Shown here one piece after another: positions 18,101 to 26,527 of a stretch of 49,535 nucleotides of DNA; the first letter of the stretch is position 1, and every line of letters begins with the position of its first letter. Origin of the DNA: UBA1563 sp041667115 (GTDB taxonomy: Bacteria; Bacteroidota; Ignavibacteria; Ignavibacteriales; Ignavibacteriaceae); assembly GCA_041667115.1 (NCBI GenBank), contig JBAYFO010000025.1, positions 1 to 49,535 on the forward strand, in the 5' to 3' direction. A program made the translations under genes and the position numbers. The notes beneath the pieces were generated by a model that saw nothing but the letters and a program-made list of their open reading frames with translations, did not search any database and had not been told where the DNA came from.

Positions 18101-19066
18101 ATGATCCTTACAGTTACCATAAATCCATTGCTCGAAGTATGTTTAACTTATGATCATCTTTCAGTTGAAGCTGAAAATAGAAACGGTGAACTAACTTACA
18201 GTGCAGGTGGAAAAGGAATAAACGTAAGCCGCCAATTAAAATATTTGCAGACAAAAAGTTTTGGTTTTACTTTTGCCGGAGGCGCAAACGGCAAGATCTT
18301 TCGTTCTACTTTAGAGGCGGAAGAACTTTCATTTTCTTTTATACGAACGGAAAGTGAGACACGAATAGCCTCAATTATTGTTGATAAATCCGCTAAAAAT
18401 GTTTCAACATATTTTCAAGAAAATAAAACGGTTACGAAATCAGAGGCTGATGAGTTTAAATCGAAACTCGAAAAGATGATCCAGAATTGCGAGATTGTTG
18501 TTTTTTCCGGCTCTTCTCCTTCAACGGAAGCGGATGATATCTTTCCTTATGGTATTTCCCTGGCAAATAAATATGATAAGATTTCAGTGCTGGATACTTA
18601 CGGAACGCATCTTGCCGGATGTATTAATGCCTCTCCGACAATTCTTCACAACAATGTTGATGAACTTGAAAAGTCATTGCATGTAAAATTAAATTCTGAA
18701 AAAGAAAAATTAAACTTCCTCGATCATCTTTATCAAAAAGGAATAAAACAGGCATTCATCACCAATGATGGACATCCGGTTTATGCCTCGAACTTTGATT
18801 ATCATTTTAAAATACTTCCACCGGAAGTAAAGGCTGTTCATTCAACCGGCAGCGGCGATGCTTTCGTTGCGGGAATAGTATTCGGTTGGCACAATGATTT
18901 TGTTTTTGAAGAGTCTTGTAAATTAGCAGCTGCACTTGGTGCGGGTAACGCGGCAAAGCTTGATGTTTGTGCAGTAAGCATTGCCGAAGTTTCCGAACTG
19001 CAGAAACAAGTCATATTTAAACCGGTTGGCAAAAAAATAAAATTGTTAGATGACTCACCGCAGTAA
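18101..19066 (+). CDS. PfkB-family sugar kinase (1-phosphofructokinase-like)
   Basis: The 321-residue ribokinase-fold kinase has the N-terminal MILTVTINPLLEV typical of the 1-phosphofructokinase/tagatose-6-P kinase branch, though that branch usually has NPxxD rather than NPxxE. GGKGINVSRQLKYL lies near residue 37. The C-terminal STGSGDAFVAGI carries the catalytic aspartate. It phosphorylates a hexose phosphate; the exact substrate is uncertain. The ATG at 18101 directly follows the stop of the GWxTD gene and starts the family fold. There is no sugar PTS or fructose operon nearby, so it may be a glycolytic accessory kinase. The 3' end overlaps the BamA-like gene by 17 bp. Confidence 0.85.
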   Translation: MILTVTINPLLEVCLTYDHLSVEAENRNGELTYSAGGKGINVSRQLKYLQTKSFGFTFAGGANGKIFRSTLEAEELSFSFIRTESETRIASIIVDKSAKNVSTYFQENKTVTKSEADEFKSKLEKMIQNCEIVVFSGSSPSTEADDIFPYGISLANKYDKISVLDTYGTHLAGCINASPTILHNNVDELEKSLHVKLNSEKEKLNFLDHLYQKGIKQAFITNDGHPVYASNFDYHFKILPPEVKAVHSTGSGDAFVAGIVFGWHNDFVFEESCKLAAALGAGNAAKLDVCAVSIAEVSELQKQVIFKPVGKKIKLLDDSPQ

Positions 19067-20813
19067 TTCAATACTCTTCTTTTTCTTTTTCTCTGTTTTA
19101 CTGCTTCCGCAAACGACGCCGAAAATTCTCTTTTACGGCAACAAGGCTATTCCTGTAAAAATATTGATGGAAGAACTCTCTTCTCTTAAAATAAATTTTT
19201 CTAACGACAGCAGTAAACAAACTATAGAAAATAAGCTGCTGCATGTATATAGCGATGCAGGATATTTTCACTCCCGGCTTGACAGCATGAATACGACTCA
19301 GGGTGAAGATAGTTTGTCTAATGAAATTCATTTGTTCGTAACCGAAGGAACACCAACCAATATTCATAGAATTGTGCTAGGTGGAATAGATTCTCTTAAT
19401 GATGAAAATATTTTGAGGGAAGCGGAATATCTGGAAGGCACAATCTTTGCCAATCAAACCATAGAAAGCTTCATCGAGCAAATATTTAATACCTTGGACG
19501 AAGAAGGTTTTCCTTTTGCAAAAATAAAAATCGAGTCGGTTTCTTTTTTTACCGATTCATCCTCAGATAATTATTGTGCCGACATCTATCTTTCGCTTAA
19601 TAAGGAGAAGAAAGGAAAAATTGATCGAATTGTTATAACCGGGAATAGCAAAACAAAAGATTATGTCATCCTTCGCGAACTTGGTTTGCAGTATCATGAA
19701 AACTATTCTCAAACAAAGATTAACGAGATACCAAAGAGATTAAACCGTCTTCGCTTTTTTGATCCGGTAGCAGAACCGCAATTTTTTCTTTCACAGAAAG
19801 ATGAAGGCATTCTTCAAATTGATGTAAAAGAAAAAGAGACAAATAACTTTGATGGAATTATCGGGTATCTTCCCGGCGACACAAAAACCGGGAGCGGATA
19901 TTTTTCCGGTCTGGTAAATGTAAGTTTGCGCAATCTTTTCGGCACCGGCAGAGCTGCTGCATTCCGCTGGCAGAAAATTGATCGTCTCTCGCAGGAACTT
20001 GAATTAAAATATTTCGAGCCGTGGTTATTTGATTTTCCTTTTCATCTTAATATAGGATTATTTCAGAAGAAACAAGACAGCTCGTTTGTACAGCGTAAAT
20101 ACAGCATCGCGCTGGACTATACTGCCACAAGTAACATCACCGTTTCGGGAACCTTCGATTATGAAAAAGTTATTCCATCGCTTAACGATTACGGCTTTAT
20201 CTCGGTTTTTGATGCGACATTAATCTCTACCGGACTTACTCTTAAATATGATTCGCGTGACGATCCGTATTCGCCGACCGGAGGACTGTTTTTTTCTAAT
20301 GCGTATGTCTACACAAGAAAAAAGATCAATGGACCGGCGCAGCTTATTAACTCTTCAACGGAAACGAAAGTAACACATCAAAAAATTATTGCAGACTTTA
20401 ATATTTATTACGAGCTTTTTAAACGTCAAGTGGTTGCTCTCGGATTACATGGAAGGGAACTGCAAGGTCCGGAGGTTGAAATCTCAGATATGTTTTTACT
20501 GGGTGGAACAAATTCACTCCGTGGTTACCGCGAAAATCAATTTTTAGCTTCACGCATTGCATGGACGAATCTTGAATATCGTCTTCTTTTAACAAAACGG
20601 ACTTTTGCCTTTGCCTTTTTTGATGCCGGATATTTTTTGCAAAGAGAAAATATTGAACTCCATATTCAAAAATCTTCCGGAACAAAGATCGGCTATGGAA
20701 TTGGTCTGCATGTAGAAACCGGACTTGGTATTTTAAATGTTAACTTTGCATTTGCGAAAGGAGATTCTTTCAGCGAAGGGAAAATTCACTTTGGTATTTT
20801 GAATGAATTTTAA
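19050..20813 (+). CDS. BamA/TamA-like outer membrane protein (POTRA and surface-antigen barrel)
   Basis: This Omp85-family protein of 587 residues has a signal peptide (about 1-22). Two or three POTRA modules follow to about residue 270 (for example GKIDRIVITGNSKTKDYVIL with FDPVAEPQFFL). The C-terminal beta-barrel shows FGTGRAAAFRWQ, YDSRDDPYSPTGG and the L6-loop motif SLRGYREN. It is shorter than BamA (usually above 700 residues), closer to TamA or a second BamA-like assembly factor. It probably helps insert outer-membrane proteins. It overlaps the kinase gene by 17 bp, which argues for co-transcription. Confidence 0.87.
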   Translation: MTHRSNSILFFFFFSVLLLPQTTPKILFYGNKAIPVKILMEELSSLKINFSNDSSKQTIENKLLHVYSDAGYFHSRLDSMNTTQGEDSLSNEIHLFVTEGTPTNIHRIVLGGIDSLNDENILREAEYLEGTIFANQTIESFIEQIFNTLDEEGFPFAKIKIESVSFFTDSSSDNYCADIYLSLNKEKKGKIDRIVITGNSKTKDYVILRELGLQYHENYSQTKINEIPKRLNRLRFFDPVAEPQFFLSQKDEGILQIDVKEKETNNFDGIIGYLPGDTKTGSGYFSGLVNVSLRNLFGTGRAAAFRWQKIDRLSQELELKYFEPWLFDFPFHLNIGLFQKKQDSSFVQRKYSIALDYTATSNITVSGTFDYEKVIPSLNDYGFISVFDATLISTGLTLKYDSRDDPYSPTGGLFFSNAYVYTRKKINGPAQLINSSTETKVTHQKIIADFNIYYELFKRQVVALGLHGRELQGPEVEISDMFLLGGTNSLRGYRENQFLASRIAWTNLEYRLLLTKRTFAFAFFDAGYFLQRENIELHIQKSSGTKIGYGIGLHVETGLGILNVNFAFAKGDSFSEGKIHFGILNEF

Positions 20814-20838
20814 TTCAAAGTAAGAGGTCATTATTAAA

Positions 20839-21657
20839 ATGTTGAAGATCATTCGTCCCGGGAATACTGCAATAACTTTTTTTACCGTTATTGTTTCAGG
20901 ATTTATTTGTTCGGGAAATAAGAGGGTTACCTTTGGGGTGCTCATTGCTGCAATTGCGGCAGCATTTATTACTGCCTCTGCAAACATTATTAATGACTAT
21001 TATGATATAGAAATTGACCGCATCAATCGACCGGAGAGAATGTTGGCTAGTGGTAAAATGAAAAAGCGAACAGCTCTTACTTTTTATTTCTTTTCAATTC
21101 TGGGTGGAGTAGCATTATCATTTCTTATGAATAGTTCAGCAAGGATTATCCTTTTGGGTTCAATAATATTGACGTTTCTCTATTCATATAACCTTAAGAA
21201 AATCCCCTTATTGGGAAACACACTTGTTGCATTTCTAACGGGATTGGCATTTCTTTTCGGAGGTATTGCATTTGGGAATGTTCGCCCTGCCGTATTTCCC
21301 TTTATTTTTGCTTTCACCATTAATTTTATGAGAGAGGTCGTTAAAGATATGGAAGACGTTGAAGGAGACACAAGCGCAAAGGTTTTTACGTTTCCGGTGA
21401 AATATGGATATGAAAAAACGAAGACACTTCTTTATCTCTTTGCTCTTATTCTTGTGATTGCAATGTTCATTCCGTTTCTTCTGAAAATTTATAACGCAAA
21501 ATATTTACTTATCATTGCGTTTGCTGTAGTTCCGATGCTTATGTATAGTATGCAAATTGTTCACAAAAAAAACGACAAAGCCTCCTTTGGTAGAGTTAGT
21601 CTGCTTCTTAAATTACAAATGATTTTTGGTTTGCTCGCAATCTTTTTAGGTGCATGA
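20839..21657 (+). CDS. UbiA-family prenyltransferase (digeranylgeranylglyceryl phosphate synthase-like)
   Basis: This polytopic membrane protein of 272 residues has the UbiA superfamily's two aspartate-rich motifs: INDYYDIEIDRINRPERMLA (N52, D53, D56, D60) and REVVKDMEDVEGD (D170, D173, D177). The wording of the first motif and the EVVKDMEDVEGD form resemble the archaeal-type (S)-2,3-di-O-geranylgeranylglyceryl phosphate synthase group found in Bacteroidota rather than UbiA/MenA quinone enzymes. The reaction would add a second geranylgeranyl chain to geranylgeranylglyceryl phosphate. That function is family-based; quinone, haem or chlorophyll-type prenyl transfer cannot be excluded. It overlaps rnhB by 4 bp. 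Confidence 0.8.
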   Translation: MLKIIRPGNTAITFFTVIVSGFICSGNKRVTFGVLIAAIAAAFITASANIINDYYDIEIDRINRPERMLASGKMKKRTALTFYFFSILGGVALSFLMNSSARIILLGSIILTFLYSYNLKKIPLLGNTLVAFLTGLAFLFGGIAFGNVRPAVFPFIFAFTINFMREVVKDMEDVEGDTSAKVFTFPVKYGYEKTKTLLYLFALILVIAMFIPFLLKIYNAKYLLIIAFAVVPMLMYSMQIVHKKNDKASFGRVSLLLKLQMIFGLLAIFLGA

Positions 21658-22271
21658 AAAAATTTGATGATACTTTCCGTACCGATGCAATTCAATTAAT
21701 TGCCGGGGTTGACGAAGCCGGGCGTGGTCCGTTGGCGGGTCCTGTTGTTGCCGCTGCTGTTGTTTTCCATCCTTCAACGTTTATCGCCGGTGTAAACGAT
21801 TCAAAAAAACTTTCCGCAGCAATGCGCGAAAAACTATTCACGCTGATTACCGAACAAGCACTCTCCTTCGCGTACGAAATTATTCCCCATACTACTATTA
21901 ATGAAATAAATATTTTGCAAGCCTCATTGCTTGCAATGAAAAAGTCGGTTGAAAAATTAACGTTGACCCCTCATCTCATTTTAATTGACGGGAACAAGAC
22001 CTTTTCAAGTGAAGTTTCACGAAAAGCTATTGTAAAAGGAGATGCAAAGTCATTCTCTATTGCAGCCGCATCAATTATAGCAAAAGTAGTGCGTGATGAA
22101 TTTATGACAAAGCTTTCAACTGAATTCCCCGAATACGGCTGGGATAAAAACAAAGGGTACGGAACCGCCGGACATATTTTTGCAATTAGAAAATTCGGTG
22201 CAACAAAGTATCATCGTAAAACTTTTTTAAAAAATATTCTAAGCGGAGAACAACTTGCACTCCTCGACTAA
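21654..22271 (+). CDS. rnhB: Ribonuclease HII
   Basis: The 205-residue enzyme nicks RNA-DNA hybrids and removes single ribonucleotides from DNA. It shows AGVDEAGRGPLAGPVVAAAV with catalytic D20/E21, LILIDGNK with the third acidic residue at about 112, and AAASIIAKVVRDEFM with the fourth. The tail ending YHRKTF is family-typical. The ATG overlaps the stop of the prenyltransferase gene (ATGA), and its end overlaps the next reading frame (yraN) by 17 bp. The rnhB-yraN order is common in bacteria. Confidence 0.95.
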   Translation: MKKFDDTFRTDAIQLIAGVDEAGRGPLAGPVVAAAVVFHPSTFIAGVNDSKKLSAAMREKLFTLITEQALSFAYEIIPHTTINEINILQASLLAMKKSVEKLTLTPHLILIDGNKTFSSEVSRKAIVKGDAKSFSIAAASIIAKVVRDEFMTKLSTEFPEYGWDKNKGYGTAGHIFAIRKFGATKYHRKTFLKNILSGEQLALLD

Positions 22272-22611
22272 AGAAAAAGGGAAAGAAGGAGAAGAGCTTG
22301 CGGTCTCTTTTCTTGTTGAAAAGGGTTTTGAGATTGTTGAACGCAATTACCGGTATGGCAAAGGTGAATTGGACATTATCGCAAGGGAAAAAGATTTTCT
22401 TGTCTTTGTTGAAGTAAAATCGCGTGAAAGTTTAGAATATGGTTTGCCGGAAGAAGCCGTGACAAAAAGAAAAATGGCGCAAATCCGAAAGATTGCCGAA
22501 GCGTATCTTGCGGAAAAGGGCATTACGGATGAAAATATCAGGTTTGATGTTGTAGCAATTTTGTTCTTGAATAAAGAAGTTACTATCACCCATTACGAGA
22601 ATGCTTTTTAA
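22255..22611 (+). CDS. yraN: UPF0102 family protein YraN
   Basis: The 118-residue protein of the YraN/UPF0102 family has a predicted restriction endonuclease-like fold. It has GKEGEELAVSFL, NYRYGKGELDIIA and VFVEVKSR, which supply the acidic and lysine residues of a PD-(D/E)xK-type site. The function is not established experimentally, though conserved nuclease residues suggest DNA processing. The start is a TTG preceded by AGCGGAG inside the rnhB end; no ATG start lies upstream of the first conserved motif. Confidence 0.92.
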   Translation: MHSSTKEKGKEGEELAVSFLVEKGFEIVERNYRYGKGELDIIAREKDFLVFVEVKSRESLEYGLPEEAVTKRKMAQIRKIAEAYLAEKGITDENIRFDVVAILFLNKEVTITHYENAF

Positions 22612-22701
22612 GCTTTTTGATGGACGGGTTTCTTGAATTAACATTTTTTGTTATTTTTATTTTAACAAAAGAAAAGAATCTAACGTAATTGTATTTCCTC
22701 A

Positions 22702-23496
22702 TTGAAAAATAAATCAAAAAAACATAGCGCGGCATATAAAAGTTTTACCGGATTCCTTTTCGGGATCGGGGAGTTATTCGAGTTTTCCCTCCGCTTTCTA
22801 AAAAATGTCTTCCTTCCTCCATATGAATTTCACGAAATTAAAAAACATATGGATGAACTCGGCGTGAAAACACTCCCTATTGTAAGCGTAACGGGATTCA
22901 TCATCGGTGTTGTACTGGCATTGCAAAGCCAGCCGATCATGGCGCGGTTTGGGGCAGAATCTTTTTTACCGGCGATGGTTTCGCTTTCGGTGGTGCGGGA
23001 GTTGGGGCCTGTAATCACCGCATTAATTTTTGCGGGAAGAGTAAGCTCCGGCATTGGCGCAGAACTTGGTTCAATGCGCGTTACAGAACAGATTGACGCA
23101 ATGGAAGTTTCCGCAATTGACCCCTTCCGCTTTTTGGTTGTTACGCGGGTTATTGCATGTTCATTGATCTTACCGGTGCTGACGTTGTATGTGGTGTTCC
23201 TTGCAATATTCGGCGGCTATCTCGCGATGATCTTATCACAGAGCATGTCGTTACAACTCTATGTAGTTTCTGTTGTTGATGCAATAAAGTTTGGCGATAT
23301 CATTCCCGGTATCGGGAAAACATTTTTCTTCGGATTTATTGTTGGTATTGTTGGAGCATTTAAAGGCTACAACGCCGATAAAGGAACCGAAGGAGTTGGC
23401 AAAGCTTCAACTACTTCTGTTGTGCTTGCTTCCTTATTAATTTTGATAACCGATACCGTTTTAGTGAAAATTACGTTGTGGATATGGCCGACCTAG
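22702..23496 (+). CDS. mlaE: ABC transporter permease MlaE family
   Basis: The 264-residue membrane permease (about five helices) belongs to the MlaE family, the membrane part of MCE-type lipid transporters. It has VRELGPVITALIFAGRVSSG and a GSMRVTEQIDAMEV stretch (EQIDAL-like motif that couples to the ATPase). TTG at 22702 is the most likely start, because a stop lies seven codons upstream and no ATG occurs before residue 50. No convincing ribosome site is seen. It overlaps the ATPase gene by 19 bp. The system probably moves phospholipids between the inner and outer membranes. Confidence 0.92.
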   Translation: MKNKSKKHSAAYKSFTGFLFGIGELFEFSLRFLKNVFLPPYEFHEIKKHMDELGVKTLPIVSVTGFIIGVVLALQSQPIMARFGAESFLPAMVSLSVVRELGPVITALIFAGRVSSGIGAELGSMRVTEQIDAMEVSAIDPFRFLVVTRVIACSLILPVLTLYVVFLAIFGGYLAMILSQSMSLQLYVVSVVDAIKFGDIIPGIGKTFFFGFIVGIVGAFKGYNADKGTEGVGKASTTSVVLASLLILITDTVLVKITLWIWPT

Positions 23497-24233
23497 AAAT
23501 GGTAAAAATATCGCACCTCTCAAAAGCGTTTGATGACTTTGTTGTCCTTGATGATGTTTCGCTTTCGGTAAAGCATGGAGAAAATCTTGTGGTATTCGGA
23601 AAAAGCGGAACGGGAAAGAGCGTTCTATTAAAATGTATGGTGAAACTTTTAGTGCCGGATGAAGGAGAAGTATTTATTGAAGGAAAAAATGTTCACACCC
23701 TTTCGAACAATGAATTGAAAGAACTTAGAAAAAATCTCGGGTTTTTATTTCAAAGCGCAGCGTTGTATGATTCCATGTCGGTAAAAGAAAATCTTGCTTT
23801 TCCGCTGATACGTAATTTTTCTTTTACAAAGAATGAAGTTGAAGCGAAAGTGAAACGTGCTCTGGAAATGGTTTCGCTCGAACACGCAATCGATAAAATG
23901 CCTTCGGAACTTTCCGGCGGTATGCGTAAACGTATCGGGCTTGCCCGTTCAATTATTACCGAACCGAAATTAATGTTGTACGATGAACCGACTACCGGGC
24001 TTGACCCGATTACAACGAAAGAAATTAGCCGGTTGATAAGAGATTTACAAAATGAATTAGAAATGACCTCTATCATTATTACGCACGATTTAGCCTGTGC
24101 GCAGATCATTTCAGATAGAGCAGTCGTTTTAGAAGCAGGAAAAATTAAATATGAAGGAAGCTTGAAGGAGTTAACCGCCTCAACCGATCCTTTTTTGCAT
24201 GACTTTTTCACAAGTGATATAAAAGAAGAGTAA
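23478..24233 (+). CDS. mlaF: ABC transporter ATP-binding protein MlaF family
   Basis: The 251-residue ATPase has Walker A GKSGTGKS (near residue 38), the ABC signature LSGGMRKRIGLARS and Walker B LMLYDEPTTGLDP, followed by a switch histidine in IIITHDL. The LSGGMRKR wording is typical of the Mla ATPase. GTG at 23478 is the first start, and ATG codons at 23484 or 23499 are near alternatives. It forms a transporter with the adjacent permease and MCE-domain protein. Confidence 0.93.
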   Translation: MDMADLEMVKISHLSKAFDDFVVLDDVSLSVKHGENLVVFGKSGTGKSVLLKCMVKLLVPDEGEVFIEGKNVHTLSNNELKELRKNLGFLFQSAALYDSMSVKENLAFPLIRNFSFTKNEVEAKVKRALEMVSLEHAIDKMPSELSGGMRKRIGLARSIITEPKLMLYDEPTTGLDPITTKEISRLIRDLQNELEMTSIIITHDLACAQIISDRAVVLEAGKIKYEGSLKELTASTDPFLHDFFTSDIKEE

Positions 24234-24243
24234 CGGAGTTTTT

Positions 24244-25287
24244 ATGGAATCAAAAGGTAGTACTATCCGGCTGGGAATATTTATTCTCATCGGCGCAATA
24301 CTTTTTCTTGTGGCGGTTTTTTTATTGGGGAACAAGCAATCACTTTTTGCTTCTACCTTTGAAGTGAAGGCATATTTTTCAACTATTGAAGGATTGCGTA
24401 AAGGAGCCCCGGTACGGCTTAGCGGTATTGAAGTAGGGACTGTTAACGACTTACGAATAACGAGCGACTCCACTGCAAAAGTTGAAGTAACGCTTAGCTT
24501 GGTCTCAGACATCAGATCATTTGTTAAAGAAGATATGCGCGCTACCATTGAAACCGAAGGATTGGTGGGAAACAAAGTAGTTGTTTTACATGTAGGTTCA
24601 GTTGCTTCCAAGCCGGTTGAAAACGGAGGAACCATTCTCGCTGATGATCCTTTAAATTTTGGCGCCCTGGTGGAAGAAGCAAAAGGAACACTGGAGTATA
24701 CAAAGGATATGGCTAGAAATCTTGCTGAGATTGTAGCAAAAGTAAATAACGGTTCCGGCTCTATCGGCAAACTGGTAAACAACAATGATCTTTATAACAA
24801 CACTAATAGACTGATCGTTACTGCGGATAAAAGCCTCGGGGCAATCTCTTTTAAAATGGATACGCTTGCCAACGTAATAAATACTTTGGGTTCGGATGTA
24901 CAATCGGTTATACATAATGTTGACCATACTGTAAAAGGAATTGACGATCTGGTTAAAAATGTTCAAGACGGACAAGGGGTTCTGGGAAAGATGCTTTCGG
25001 ATAAATCACCTCTCGACTCTTCAATCACAGAGGTTTTCTCTAATCTTATTAAAATTACTAATGAGACCAAATTAGGAACCGAACGGTTTGCTGAAGATAT
25101 GGAAGCGTTAAAATATAATTGGTTGTTTAAGAGTTATTTTGAACAGCGCGGTATGTTTGACAAACCCGGCTATGAACAGAAGTTGGATAAATTTTTAGAG
25201 GATATAAACAGTCGCATAAAGATTCTTGACGACCGAATTAAAAAGCTTAACAGCATGATGAACGAGAAACCCCCGGTAACGAAATAA
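24244..25287 (+). CDS. mlaD: MCE-domain lipid transport protein MlaD family
   Basis: This 347-residue protein has one N-terminal membrane helix (about 10-30) and an MCE domain from about residue 37 to 120 (FEVKAYFSTIEGLRKGAPVR, ending with a VVVLHVG turn). A long helical tail continues to the end, longer than in E. coli MlaD. The MCE ring sits in the periplasm and binds lipid. A CGGAG ribosome site precedes the ATG. It is the last gene of the plus-strand series; the 170 bp downstream to the converging glycosyltransferase gene hold no clear terminator or gene. Confidence 0.92.
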   Translation: MESKGSTIRLGIFILIGAILFLVAVFLLGNKQSLFASTFEVKAYFSTIEGLRKGAPVRLSGIEVGTVNDLRITSDSTAKVEVTLSLVSDIRSFVKEDMRATIETEGLVGNKVVVLHVGSVASKPVENGGTILADDPLNFGALVEEAKGTLEYTKDMARNLAEIVAKVNNGSGSIGKLVNNNDLYNNTNRLIVTADKSLGAISFKMDTLANVINTLGSDVQSVIHNVDHTVKGIDDLVKNVQDGQGVLGKMLSDKSPLDSSITEVFSNLIKITNETKLGTERFAEDMEALKYNWLFKSYFEQRGMFDKPGYEQKLDKFLEDINSRIKILDDRIKKLNSMMNEKPPVTK

Positions 25288-25457
25288 ATTGGAGTTATAT
25301 AGGTAGTAAAAATATTCTACAAAGAGATATCTACTATTATTACAGAAAATCAGAAACGAGTGGGTACGGAGACTACCAGCGGGGTTATAGAAGCGATATT
25401 TATTTTGTGATTAACCTTTGTTCATCAAGCAAGTAGAGAGTCTATTCAAAAATTAAA

Positions 25458-26522
25458 TCAGGACATCTGTTTGAACAATGTTTCATACTTTGGATAAATG
25501 GTTTTTATATCAAATCTCTGAAGATTATGAAAATTAATTTCCCCCATTTCTCTTTTTTGTGTAAGAGTAAGTCTCTGAAATTTATTTAATGCCCTTGTTA
25601 CCTCATCAACATTATTTGAAAACTTAATTGCTCCCTTGGGGTCTACCACTTCATTAAAAACTTCCAGATTTGAACAAAGAATTGGTTTATAATAATTTGA
25701 CGCTTCCAGTAAAACAATACCGAAAGCTTCAAAGTCAGAAGGAAGTATTAATGCCGAGCATTTTTTTAGTAGCGACTCTTTTTCTATCTCATCTACATAA
25801 CCAAGGAAAAAGATATCTTTATTTTCTTTAAAATGTTTAAGCTCTTTGGGTAAATCATTAACATCAATCGTAAGTTTTAGTTTTAAATCATCATACTTAG
25901 CTTGCTCAAAGGCTTGTAACAATAGGTCAATGCGTTTGTTCTTTTCAAAACGACCTAAGTACAAAAGATATTTATCATCAACGATGTCTTCTTGATTTAC
26001 TTTTTTTGGCATGAATGAATGAGGAATGACGTGAGTTCTCCCTTCTATCGTTGGGTTTAACTTTACCCAATAGTTCTTTTCAACTTCGGTAAAACAGACG
26101 ATAGCATCTGAAAAATTGAGTCCATTTTTAACTATAGTTTTCTCTATAATGCTTTTTATGAGTTTATTTTTATTAGTATGGAAAGTAAAATGAGGAGTTA
26201 ATACTGTCTTCACTCCATTATTTTTAGCCCAGCGAATTGCATAATCGCTAAAAAATCTCCCAATCTGATTAACACTAATGAGATCATATTTATTTGAAAG
26301 ATACGTATGAATTGAAGGAGTAAAGTTGTAAGGAGTAAATTGTTTAACGAATCTGACATTTGATTTTGTTTTCGATTTATCAAATTTACCCGTATTAAAA
26401 TCAGTTGCAATTAAATCATACTTGATATTCAATGCATCATACATACGAAAACGATCTGAAAGAAATTTTTCCAGTCCACCAACAGATGGATAAAAGGAGC
26501 GGGCAATTTCAAGAATGAACAT
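25458..26522 (-). CDS. Glycosyltransferase family 4
   Basis: This GT-B glycosyltransferase of 354 residues starts at the ATG at 26522. It begins MFILEIARSFYPSVGGLEKF (donor-side GG loop), and the C-terminal half has LYLGRFEKNKRIDLLLQAF and the LILPSDFEAFGIVLLEA (E-x7-E) motif that binds the sugar nucleotide. An upstream in-frame start would overlap the GT9 gene and lacks homology-like sequence. It probably adds hexose units to a lipid-linked surface glycan. It is the last gene of the minus-strand glycan block and starts 5 bp after the GT9 stop. The gene is visibly richer in A+T than the housekeeping series. Confidence 0.85.
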   Translation of the reverse strand: MFILEIARSFYPSVGGLEKFLSDRFRMYDALNIKYDLIATDFNTGKFDKSKTKSNVRFVKQFTPYNFTPSIHTYLSNKYDLISVNQIGRFFSDYAIRWAKNNGVKTVLTPHFTFHTNKNKLIKSIIEKTIVKNGLNFSDAIVCFTEVEKNYWVKLNPTIEGRTHVIPHSFMPKKVNQEDIVDDKYLLYLGRFEKNKRIDLLLQAFEQAKYDDLKLKLTIDVNDLPKELKHFKENKDIFFLGYVDEIEKESLLKKCSALILPSDFEAFGIVLLEASNYYKPILCSNLEVFNEVVDPKGAIKFSNNVDEVTRALNKFQRLTLTQKREMGEINFHNLQRFDIKTIYPKYETLFKQMS

Positions 26523-26527
26523 TAAGG

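Noticed and set aside
23750..24785. Long open frames antisense to the mla ATPase and MCE genes
   Set aside because: They lie opposite clearly conserved genes and show low-complexity serine-rich translations expected of shadows.
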